DNA of 64,000 bases from the NCBI GenBank assembly GCA_024710405.1, contig JANJUV010000020.1, forward strand, positions 62,001 through 126,000. The letters run 5' to 3'. This stretch comes from Bacteroidales bacterium. GTDB taxonomy: Bacteria > Bacteroidota > Bacteroidia > Bacteroidales > F082. Positions 51,541 to 60,800 of the stretch are shown here, piece after piece. A program made the translations under genes and the position numbers. Numbering within the stretch: position 1 is the stretch's first letter; every line of letters begins with the position of its first letter. The notes beneath the pieces are model-generated. The model was not told the DNA's origin. It searched no databases and saw nothing but the letters and a program-made list of their open reading frames with translations.

Positions 51541-52896
51541 TCAATAAATATCTGTCAGGGCAAAGTTCTGTTGGTTTGTCTGCCATGCTCCACTGGTGAA
51601 ATCAGGAAATTGCACCAACTGGCCTCCTCCTGCCACCGATGCTTCCGACAATGGGGTGATCACACTCCAGGCTGCGGATTCATACACATCTATCGGAAGT
51701 TTTTCGTTTCGTTTGAGGGCCTCAACGAAGGCATGAACCACAAAGAAGTCCATTCCGCCATGTCCGGCTCCTTTGGCATCGTCGCCATAACGCTTCCACA
51801 GCGGATGGTCGAACTTCTCGAGCCACTGTGCAACTGTCTCCCAGCGGTGTGCCTCCGAAAGCCCCTCAATGTGAATGGAACGGTTTATATCCATCCACAG
51901 CCCTTTGGTTCCCTGCACCCTGAATCCTAAAGAATAGGGACGAGGCAAACTGGTGTCGTGCTGCAGCAAAATGGTTTCTCCCTTTGCCGTGCTGATCATG
52001 GTGGTGACCATGTCGCCCAGTTTGAAATTGACACCAGCATTGGGGTGGTCTTTTCCGCCAAGTTTTACAATATATTCATGTAATCCTCTTGCCTTCGAAG
52101 CCATTGACGAGAGCGCTACAAACCGGTTTCCTGAATCGATATCAATCATTTTGGCCAGAGGGCCGATACCATGTGTTGGATAAAGGTCGCCATTGCGGGT
52201 AACGGAATGTTGTGTGCGCCATTGGGCTTCGGAAAAGCCTTTTTCGCCAAACTCTACCCCACCCCCATAGGGCTGTTTTCCATCATTGAATTTAACTTCG
52301 CGCAAATCATGCTGGTATCCGCCCTGCAAATGAACCAGTTCGCCGAAAATGCCCTGACGCACCATGTTAAGCACCGCCAGCACATCACGTCTGTAGCAAA
52401 CATTTTCGAGCATCATATACTGCATTCCGGTTTGCTCTGATTTCCGCACAACATCCCAATGCTCATCCACAGTGGTTGCCATGATCACTTCGCACCCTAC
52501 ATGTTTTCCGGCATCCATCGCTTCCATGGCCATCGGATAATGCCACTCCCAGGGTGTGGCAATCAACACAGCATCCAGGTCAGTGCGGTTTAGCAATCCA
52601 CGATAAGCATAATCGCTTCCTGTAAACACTTCAGGAGCAGGCTTTCCGGCGTCTTCATAAAGAGCAAGTGCATCTTTCAGCATCACTTCCTGAATGTCGC
52701 AAATTGCAGGCACATCAGTATCATCGCGCCGGAGGCACAGCCGCAGCAATTCCTGTCCGCGCAATCCCGTTCCGATGATTCCCAGTCTGATCCGGCTGTT
52801 GCTTTTGCCGAATATAATCCCTGATGGCAAAAAGGTGAAAGCGCCGCCAGCCAGCAGGCCTGTTTTTAGAAATTGTTTTCTGTTCAGCTCACACAT
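51541..52896 (-). CDS. GH109-like NAD-dependent glycosidase (Gfo/Idh/MocA fold)
   Basis: 451 residues from the ATG at 52896. The N-terminus (MCELNRKQFLKTGLLAGGAF) looks like a Tat-type export signal with NRK in place of RR. A Rossmann NAD site (LGIIGTGLRGQELLR, about residues 37-52) and the C-terminal Gfo/Idh/MocA domain follow. CEVIMATTVDEHWDVVRKSEQTG and MMLENVCYRRDVLAVLNMV match the GH109 group, whose members include alpha-N-acetylgalactosaminidases that use a bound NAD. It heads an operon with a HexNAc-kinase-like and a nucleotidylyltransferase gene. An open frame to 53013 is rejected because the export signal fixes the later start. Confidence 0.82.
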   Translation of the reverse strand: MCELNRKQFLKTGLLAGGAFTFLPSGIIFGKSNSRIRLGIIGTGLRGQELLRLCLRRDDTDVPAICDIQEVMLKDALALYEDAGKPAPEVFTGSDYAYRGLLNRTDLDAVLIATPWEWHYPMAMEAMDAGKHVGCEVIMATTVDEHWDVVRKSEQTGMQYMMLENVCYRRDVLAVLNMVRQGIFGELVHLQGGYQHDLREVKFNDGKQPYGGGVEFGEKGFSEAQWRTQHSVTRNGDLYPTHGIGPLAKMIDIDSGNRFVALSSMASKARGLHEYIVKLGGKDHPNAGVNFKLGDMVTTMISTAKGETILLQHDTSLPRPYSLGFRVQGTKGLWMDINRSIHIEGLSEAHRWETVAQWLEKFDHPLWKRYGDDAKGAGHGGMDFFVVHAFVEALKRNEKLPIDVYESAAWSVITPLSEASVAGGGQLVQFPDFTSGAWQTNQQNFALTDIY

Positions 52897-53060
52897 AGGT
52901 TTTTTTATGCAAGATACATAAGAATGCAAAATCCTGCATGAGGAGCGTAAAATGTTATGCAATTCAGATAATCTATAATGCGATGTTGCCCGGATAAAAG
53001 CTCGCTTGTTCATTAGTCCGGAATACTCCGGTCATCCTGATTGGCCTTGATTACCAGCGA

Positions 53061-53861
53061 TTATCTTTTGATGATGGTAAAACCATGACAAACACCACTA
53101 TTGTATGTGATCATGCAGGTATATGGCCCTGAAGCCAATCCATTCAGCGATACTTTTAGTGGAACATCTGAACAGCTTACCCTGCGCTCGGCAACTGTTT
53201 TTCCTTGCACATCTTTGAGAACCACCTGTATGGGCCGCCCATCAAACACTTCCTGAGGAATCAGCAAATATTCATCTGCCGGATTAGGAAAGGGATGATG
53301 TGTAAAAGCCTCTGTTACATGATCAGGTTTTATGCCGGTATTCAGACTGCCTGGTAAATGATACACAGCTGTTTGAATAGTGTAAGGAAAAATGCTGTAG
53401 TCGTAGCTGTAGGTTACTAATTTAGTGCCTTCAGCTCCCAGATCGTTCACATAATAATACTGGCATCCCGGTATTTCGAGCAATATACTTCCGTTTTCCC
53501 TGACGACCCTTGTCGTGTAGGTGTAAAAAAGATTGGTTTCGTCGTAGGCATAATAAGTATAAACAAGGCATAATTGCTGATCGGCTGTGAAAAGACCTTC
53601 GCTCAGGTATTTTATGTCGTACAAATATTGATTTACAGGGACCTCAAGGCTGATGGTTTTCCACAGGCTATGATCGGTGTTGTAGATCCTACACTGGTTT
53701 AAACTTACATCCATCAGATAGAATTTATACCCTGAAACAGCAAGTTGGGTATAGGTTCCCGAATGGTTGTAGGAACTTTCGAACTGTATCTGTGCTCTTA
53801 AAAACTGAATGTTGGTGAATAATGCCATGATGAGCAGCAAACCTTTAATAGATCTTTTCAT
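53061..53861 (-). CDS. T9SS-sorted secreted protein of unknown function
   Basis: 266 residues from the ATG at 53861. Signal peptide about 1-24 (ending LRAQ), a unique beta-rich middle with many tyrosines, and a T9SS sorting domain (about 185-266) with FPNPADEYLLIP and GPYTCMITYNSG. Function unknown. It lies between the GH109 operon (same strand, 164 bases downstream) and a divergent acyltransferase. Confidence 0.75.
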   Translation of the reverse strand: MKRSIKGLLLIMALFTNIQFLRAQIQFESSYNHSGTYTQLAVSGYKFYLMDVSLNQCRIYNTDHSLWKTISLEVPVNQYLYDIKYLSEGLFTADQQLCLVYTYYAYDETNLFYTYTTRVVRENGSILLEIPGCQYYYVNDLGAEGTKLVTYSYDYSIFPYTIQTAVYHLPGSLNTGIKPDHVTEAFTHHPFPNPADEYLLIPQEVFDGRPIQVVLKDVQGKTVAERRVSCSDVPLKVSLNGLASGPYTCMITYNSGVCHGFTIIKR

Positions 53862-53973
53862 AGTGTTTGTTTTGGACAGCAATATTACAGCCATAACAGA
53901 AAGCCGGTTGTATAAAATTTTGCTAAAACGGTATAAGATTATCCACTCAAAAAATAATTCAGGACTGTTCGCT

Positions 53974-53981
53974 TAAGTTTG
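53974..53981 (+). promoter_or_regulatory. -7 promoter element of the HGSNAT-like acyltransferase gene
   Basis: TAAGTTTG, an exact TAnnTTTG match. It covers an in-frame TTG at 53979, ruling that start out. Confidence 0.55.
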
Positions 53982-54002
53982 CAGTACCAAATTATGCACA
54001 GG

Positions 54003-55067
54003 ATGAACCCAAACACTTTAACCGGAAACAAGATACCTTCCCGCATTGGTCTGCCCGACTTTTTAAAAGGAGTAGCCGTTGCATTGATGGTGCAGGTGCA
54101 TCTGATGGAGTTATTTGCCCTGCCGGAAATTCAACAAAGTATGGCGGGCAAAATATCGCTTTTCCTTGGCGGACCGGCTGCAGCTCCATTGTTTATGGTT
54201 GTGATGGGTTATTTTCAGGCAAGATCAGAGAAACCTTTAAGCAGACGGATCTGGTTGGGCCTGAAATTAATCCTTTGGGGATTTTTGCTGAATATTGGAT
54301 TAAACGCCCATTTGTTGCTAAAAATCGCAAACGGCACTTTTGAACTCAATCCGTTGACTTATCTCTTTGGCGTTGATATATTGTTTCTGGCCGGCCTTTC
54401 GGTGATCATTATTGCTATAATATGGCATCTTTTTGCGGATAAGCTGTTGATTTGGGCAATAATGCTTGTTCTCGCAGCTTCAATAAACCCGTGGATACCT
54501 GTTTACTCAGGCACAATGTCCTGGATCAAGTACATAGAAGCATACTTCTGGGGCTACCATTCCTGGTCTTATTTTCCTCTATTTCCCTGGCTTTCCTATC
54601 CTTTGGCAGGCTATTTATTTGGACTTTTATGCAAAACATCAGTATTTAAACTGTTGATCGAAAAATATTTACTACAGGTTTTACTGATAATTGCCGTGCC
54701 TCTGCTCTTGTTCTTTACGTTTGGGTTCAGGGTGGCTTCAAACCTGCCGGTGTATTACCACCACAATGAATGGTTTGTGATGTGGACAATTTCCTTTCTC
54801 GTTGCACTGACCATTCTTTCCCAATATATGATGAAGTTTACCGGAAACAATCTCCTGATCCGTTATGTGAGGTGGATGGGCAGGAATGTCACCGCATTTT
54901 ATGTGATTCAGTGGCTGATTAACGGCAATGTGGCTACAGCTGTGTTTCAGACAATGCAATGGACGGGTTTGCTTCTTTGGTTTAGTATAGTAATGTTTTC
55001 TACAGCTTTGATGGTTTTTCTGTGGGAAAAACTAAAACAAAGGGTTTATGCAAAAACATCACAATAG
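54003..55067 (+). CDS. HGSNAT-like/DUF1624 membrane acyltransferase
   Basis: 354 residues from the ATG at 54003 (53994 is the alternative). About ten hydrophobic helices. The N-terminal LPDFLKGVAVALMVQVHLMELF is the family signature with the conserved histidine in helix 1, as in the heparan-alpha-glucosaminide N-acetyltransferase catalytic-domain family. Relatives transfer acetyl groups across the membrane to glucosamine in glycans. The neighbouring GH109/amino-sugar operon is on the other strand, so a shared substrate is only a possibility. Confidence 0.7.
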   Translation: MNPNTLTGNKIPSRIGLPDFLKGVAVALMVQVHLMELFALPEIQQSMAGKISLFLGGPAAAPLFMVVMGYFQARSEKPLSRRIWLGLKLILWGFLLNIGLNAHLLLKIANGTFELNPLTYLFGVDILFLAGLSVIIIAIIWHLFADKLLIWAIMLVLAASINPWIPVYSGTMSWIKYIEAYFWGYHSWSYFPLFPWLSYPLAGYLFGLLCKTSVFKLLIEKYLLQVLLIIAVPLLLFFTFGFRVASNLPVYYHHNEWFVMWTISFLVALTILSQYMMKFTGNNLLIRYVRWMGRNVTAFYVIQWLINGNVATAVFQTMQWTGLLLWFSIVMFSTALMVFLWEKLKQRVYAKTSQ

Positions 55068-55069
55068 TG

Positions 55070-55077
55070 TATATTTG
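55070..55077 (+). promoter_or_regulatory. -7 promoter element of the double adenylate kinase gene
   Basis: TATATTTG, an exact TAnnTTTG match 17 bases before the ATG at 55095, starting three bases after the acyltransferase stop. Confidence 0.55.
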
Positions 55078-55094
55078 TGTAAAACATTATTGTT

Positions 55095-56267
55095 ATGCTC
55101 AATCTGATTCTGTTTGGTCCTCCGGGCGCAGGAAAAGGCACACAGGCAGGAATGTTGATGTCGCGCTACAACCTGCTTTATATTTCAACAGGAGAAGTGC
55201 TCAGGCAAGAGATCAAAAACGGCAGTCCGCTTGGCCTGAAGGCACGCAACATCATCGAGTCGGGTGGACTTGTAGATGACGAAATCATTGTTCAGGTGAT
55301 CGGGAATGCCATCCGTTCGGAGCAACGCAGCGATGGTTTTCTGTTCGATGGTTTTCCGCGCACCTATGTGCAGGCTTACATACTTGATGGGCTGCTTACC
55401 CGTTTGCACACTTCGCTTAACCGGATTTTTATCCTTGAAGTCCCTGATGAAGTTTGCAAGCAACGTCTCTTACAGCGTGCGACCGAACAGGGTCGAAGCG
55501 ATGATAATGAAACTGTCATCGAGCGCAGGCTTATGGAATACCATCAGAAAACCTTGCCCCTACTCACATTTTACGAAAGTCAGGGATTGCTCACAAGGAT
55601 CAACGGATTGGGTACGGCTGATGAGGTTTTTGCACGGATCAACCAATTTGTTTCTGACGACATTAACAGCAATCCAATCAATCTGATATTATTCGGGTTT
55701 CCCGGAGCCGGACGTGCAACTCAGGCATCTAAACTGGCTTCTGAGTTTAATCTGACTATAATTTCAACCGGAGAGCTATTACAGGAAGAGCTGAAAGCAG
55801 GCAGTCCGGTGAGCAGCGAAATAAAACCTTTCCTCGAAAAAGGACTGCATGTACCTGATGAAATCGTGATCAGGCTTATCGAGAAAAAACTTCAGGAAAC
55901 CGCAGGCAACAGCAGGGGATACATCTTCAAAGGCTATCCGCGAACCCACGTACAGGCATATATTCTGGATGGACTGTTGCGCAAAACCGGCCGCTCAATC
56001 AGCTGTGTTATAAACCTGCAGGTGCCTTTTCTGGAGCTGATCAAGCGGCTGGATGCGAGATCGCAAACATCTTCAAAAATGCCCTACGACAGCAGTGCTT
56101 CGACTATTGTGGCCAGACTTGAGGAGCACCAGTTACGCACCGAGCCTGTTTTGGATTACTACAGAATGCACAATCAGGTAATTGATGTAGATGGTAATGG
56201 CAGTGCCGAAACTGTCTACGAAAGGCTAAAGGAGCCTTTTATACGAACCATCCGAAACCTGAGATAA
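55095..56267 (+). CDS. adk: Tandem-duplicated adenylate kinase, second domain degenerate
   Basis: 390 residues made of two adenylate-kinase-like domains in one chain. Domain 1 (about 1-188) is intact: P-loop GPPGAGKGTQ with K14, DGFPRT, and the short-LID GRSDDNE segment. Domain 2 (about 193-390) keeps the fold and order (GFPGAGRATQ, STGELLQEEL, KGYPRT) but the P-loop lysine is R207, the DGFPRT aspartate is Lys, and the LID motif is lost. The first half probably makes ADP from AMP and ATP; the second may be regulatory or inactive. A frame-preserving internal duplication of a single adk gene is the simplest origin. Confidence 0.88.
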   Translation: MLNLILFGPPGAGKGTQAGMLMSRYNLLYISTGEVLRQEIKNGSPLGLKARNIIESGGLVDDEIIVQVIGNAIRSEQRSDGFLFDGFPRTYVQAYILDGLLTRLHTSLNRIFILEVPDEVCKQRLLQRATEQGRSDDNETVIERRLMEYHQKTLPLLTFYESQGLLTRINGLGTADEVFARINQFVSDDINSNPINLILFGFPGAGRATQASKLASEFNLTIISTGELLQEELKAGSPVSSEIKPFLEKGLHVPDEIVIRLIEKKLQETAGNSRGYIFKGYPRTHVQAYILDGLLRKTGRSISCVINLQVPFLELIKRLDARSQTSSKMPYDSSASTIVARLEEHQLRTEPVLDYYRMHNQVIDVDGNGSAETVYERLKEPFIRTIRNLR

Positions 56268-56304
56268 ATAGCCCTGATTAGTGAGCTCAATTGCTGTCTG
56301 GATC

Positions 56305-57771
56305 TTATTGTTTTGCCTGCACTGCTTGTTTCTTTGTTTCAAGATAATAACCAACTGCTGCAAATATCAAAAACATAACTGTGTTGGCGGTATAACGAAT
56401 CCATAAGGTTTGTTCGCCAAACAAAGTTGAAACATAAAATAAGATTGCTGCAAATAGTATATAAAATACCAGCCGTCCTGTCTGGTACGGAATTGGATAA
56501 ACACGCTGTCCCCAAACATAAGAAGCTGTCATCATAAGCAAATAACAGCCGAAATGCGCCCAGGCGGCTCCGTGATATCCTAAAACGGGTATAAGCAGAA
56601 CGTTCAGGGTAATTGTAACAGCAGCGCCGGCAATCGAAATGTATGCCCCATCTTTGGTACGGTCCGTAAGTTTATACCAAATTGACAGATTATAAAAGAC
56701 CCCATAAAACAAGTTCGCCATCAAAATAATGGGAACAATGCCAAGGCCATCATGATAATTTTCGCCAATAAAATGCTTAAAGAGATCGAGGTAAAAAACA
56801 ACCATCAAAAAAATCACCAGACACGAAAGCACAAAATAATTCATCACCCGGGCAAAGAGTTGTGGTGCGTTGCGCTTCTCCGCTTCAGCGAAAAAGAAAG
56901 GCTCAGAAGCATAACGGAACATCTGAACAAAAAGAGTCATCAGAACACCAAGTTTGTAATTGGCGCCATACACACCCAATTGGGCCATTGCTTCACCAGA
57001 TTCAGGCAGCAAGTATTTCAGGATTATCTTATCAATAACTTCATTAACCATACCTGCGATTCCGACAACCAAAACCGGCAATGCATAGTGAAGCATGGGT
57101 CTGAGTAAGGTCAGATCCAGAGAAAAATTGAACGTCCGAAACAACGGAGCCAACATGGACAGGCTTAGAAAACTGGCAGCAATATTAGAAATGAAGACCC
57201 ACACGAGTAGATCAGGACCGTTACCAAACAACTGTTCTGCCATAGCAGCTGATTTTTCGGGCATGACGATGATAAACAAGAGGTTCAGACCAATATTCAC
57301 TGAAACGTTGAGCATTTTAATCACCGAAAAACGTCTGGCTTTATTCAGTTTGCGCAGCATGGCAAATGGGATGGCGGTCAGCACATCAAGTGTTACAATT
57401 AAACCGATGAACAAAACATACTCAGAATTGCCCTCATACTGCATCCAATCTGATACCGGAACATAAAATAACAATACAAGTAATAAAAACACTGCACTTG
57501 TGATGGTTATAATACTCATTGCAGCATTAAAAACCTTGCGTGCATCATTCTTCTGGGCATATCTGAAAAATGCCGTTTCCATTCCATAGGTCAGCAAAAC
57601 CATCAGAAAAGCCACATAAGCATACAGTTCGGTAACCTGTCCGTACACCTCACGCTCAAACACCCTGGTATAGAGCGGAACCATAAAATAATTGAGTAGC
57701 CTGGGTAATATTGTCCCCATTCCGTATACAACCGTTTGACCGGCAAGGCTTTTAATTGGGTTTGCGGACAT
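56305..57771 (-). CDS. Oligosaccharide flippase-family membrane protein (Wzx/MATE-like)
   Basis: 488 residues with about twelve to fourteen membrane helices. The N-terminal SLAGQTVVYGMGTILPRLLNYFMVPLYTR pattern is typical of polysaccharide-biosynthesis flippases, which move lipid-linked sugars across the inner membrane. It follows the large kinase gene after 41 bases. No nearby polymerase or O-antigen genes are seen, so the cargo is unknown. Confidence 0.85.
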   Translation of the reverse strand: MSANPIKSLAGQTVVYGMGTILPRLLNYFMVPLYTRVFEREVYGQVTELYAYVAFLMVLLTYGMETAFFRYAQKNDARKVFNAAMSIITITSAVFLLLVLLFYVPVSDWMQYEGNSEYVLFIGLIVTLDVLTAIPFAMLRKLNKARRFSVIKMLNVSVNIGLNLLFIIVMPEKSAAMAEQLFGNGPDLLVWVFISNIAASFLSLSMLAPLFRTFNFSLDLTLLRPMLHYALPVLVVGIAGMVNEVIDKIILKYLLPESGEAMAQLGVYGANYKLGVLMTLFVQMFRYASEPFFFAEAEKRNAPQLFARVMNYFVLSCLVIFLMVVFYLDLFKHFIGENYHDGLGIVPIILMANLFYGVFYNLSIWYKLTDRTKDGAYISIAGAAVTITLNVLLIPVLGYHGAAWAHFGCYLLMMTASYVWGQRVYPIPYQTGRLVFYILFAAILFYVSTLFGEQTLWIRYTANTVMFLIFAAVGYYLETKKQAVQAKQ

Positions 57772-57812
57772 AATATCAGCTAATCAAAATGATAGTTTTG
57801 GTAATAAAAATC

Positions 57813-60800
57813 TTATTCATTTATCTCGCTTTTGGGCAATCGAATGGTAAAGGTAGTGCCTTTTCCTTCATGTGTTTGAAATTGAATATCGCCTTTCAGG
57901 GTTCTGATGATGTTCCTGACTATTGACAGTCCTATACCTGTTCCGCTGGTTTTCGTGGTAAAATAGGGGGTAAAAACCCTTGAAGCCTGTTCGTCAGACA
58001 TGCCCCTTCCATTATCAATCACCGTGATGACAACCATTTCTGATTCAATTCCCATTTTAACCTCTACCCTGCCCTTTTCAACTCCTTCAATTGCTTGTAA
58101 AGCATTTTTAATCAAATTATTAAACACCCGAATCAGGCTTTTACGGTCAGCAATCACAACAAAATTTCCTGCCGGGCCGGTTCTGAACAGTATCTCTGCG
58201 TTTTCATGTGCAGCAAACAAATCAATAGTATGTCTGATTATTTCTGATACGTCCACCTGCTCGTTCTTCTGGGCAGGCATACTTGCGAAATCAGCAAATG
58301 CCGAAGCAATTTCACTCAAGGCATCGATTTGTTCGACGATCGTCTGGGTTGTTTTACTGATCTTCTCTCCAATTTCAGGATCTTTCTCGTCCCAGGATTT
58401 TTTAAGATATTGTACGCTCAGGCGCATTGGTGTCAGCGGATTCTTAATTTCATGAGCCACTTGCCTGGCCATTTCTGACCATGCACTTTCTCTTTCGGAG
58501 CGGGCCAGCAATGAGGCACTTTCCTCGAGCTGATCTATCAGTTGGTTGTATTGGCGGACTAACTGTCCGATTTCATCCTGCTGGGTGTATACCAGTTTTT
58601 CATTTGGTCGTCCTACCGCCAGGCGCTGCATTTTTTCCTGAATCATGATCAGGGGACTTGTCATTCGACGTGATAATACAAGCGCCAGCCAGATTGACAA
58701 AGCGGTCAGCATAAACAGAATATTCAGAAATGTCAGCAGAAAGGAGGAGATTTCCTCCCTCAGTTCGGTTTCTTTGGCAAAATAGGGCAGGTTCAGAAAA
58801 GCCACAGGAACCCCATCTTCATTTCTGAATGGAATGTATGATGACAGGTATTTTCCCGAACCAATCATTTCGTTGTGTATGAAATAGATTTTTCCGTTTC
58901 GGGTAAGTTGTTCAAAAGCTTCTCGGTTCATCAGCTCAGAAATCAAGCCTTTGTCGAATATTTCGGGCCTGCTGCTGGCAATTAGTCTTCCTCTCAGATC
59001 ATATAGATTAATATCTGTAAAAAACACTGCTGAAAACTTCGTTAGTAGTTGATATAGATATTGTTCTATATCAGGACCGTTGAAATCAGATCCTTTCAGT
59101 TTGTGTTCAAGTTCAATAAGAATGCTCTGTGTTTTTTCTTTTAACATTTCATTTGTCCTAAGCTGATAAAACGATTTGATGTAGTTAAATGAAACGGCAG
59201 CAACAATAAAAAATGACAAGATTAGCGATGAAACCAAAAGTATCTGCAGCTTAATCCTGAAATTAAACAGGAAAGGTGATTTTCGATCATTCTTTCCCAA
59301 AAAAGCGAATACAATTATCATTAACAAACCAATGAAAACTGCAAAATAGGAAAAGGGAGCCACCATATCGATCAGGCCTTTACCTTTGCGACTAATGAGT
59401 AAAATTATATCATCATTTACAGGATATAAAAGATGCCTATAATTGTCTTCTTCGAAGAAGTAAGGACTACTCAGCAATTCAGCCTCTAATTGGTTCGAAT
59501 ATAGATAATTTCCGAATTTATATGCAAGAATTCCGTCAACATAACGCGCAAATGAATAGGTTGAAAGGTCTTTTGACCGATCATTCTCCTCATCAATAAG
59601 CAATTCGGGATATCCGATTCCTTCAGGAAGAAATCTATTGTAAAACTCAATATAATAAGTTGGATATGTGCGTGTTGAATCATTTAAAAGACGATTAAGA
59701 TCAATGCGTCCTAAGTAATATGTCTGCTGGGCATAATCGTGAATCAAAAAAAGTTTATTGGCCTTGTTCTGGATGCTAAGGGAGTCATTCTTGATTAATT
59801 CATCAAAATATTCGTTACAGCCAATGTAAAAATCACCCGGCCTTACAAACAATAACTCTTCAGGCTGACAAATGACAATATTGATATTAAACTTATTGAA
59901 ATAACCAAAAAAATAGTTCTCCTTCAGATAATCATATACCTTTTCATTTAAATTTTGATCAGTAGTATCTCCGTGCAATACGAGAGTGAAAAATGCTGAA
60001 TCTTTTTCTAATGTATTGCTGACTTCGTCATATAAAAACTCAAACAGCGGATCAGAGTCCTCAGCCAGACGCAGTGCGATAAGGTTTTGCTTTTTATCGG
60101 CCACATACATATTGCTATGGTAAAATACTAATGCCAGAACACCGGATAGAAAAACCAATAGAAATGCCTTTTCGATTCGGTACACAAACAACTTTCTGGC
60201 AGCGAAAGGCATTAAAAGGAATACATAAGCCACAATCATCAGGATATACTCAGTATGATAAACATCGTTATCAAAAGCGACAAACCCAATATATGCAGCC
60301 AGAAAGAGAAACAGCACAACAACCGAAGTAAATCTTGATACTATCAGCATCCGTACTGTTCGGAACAAACCCAAAAGCACGAAAATAAAGGCGACGCTTA
60401 TTAGTGAAATAATGAGAAAAGTAAGATAACTCATCATATCAAAATAATACAGCTCCTTAAACGAAAGAGGTATTGAAGAATTTATAATCGTGATTTTGAT
60501 TAAACCGAGATATCCCGAACCAATAATGACCAATACCAATGACAGAGCAATACCATAACTTATCTGCGATGATCTGCTTATAGTTTCTTTTACAACTATT
60601 GCAGGATTTCTGAAAAAGACCACCGAAATATAGAGTAGCGTAAGGGCATGAAACCATAGGTCGCCCAGGCTGGGTATCAATTCTCCGGCACTTAACAGTG
60701 CTGAGCCGAAAAGTTCATGTAAAAAGATGATATCAGGCCACCTAAGGATTAACAACAAATATCTGATGACAACTATAAGCATCAGGAATATAATGCCTTG

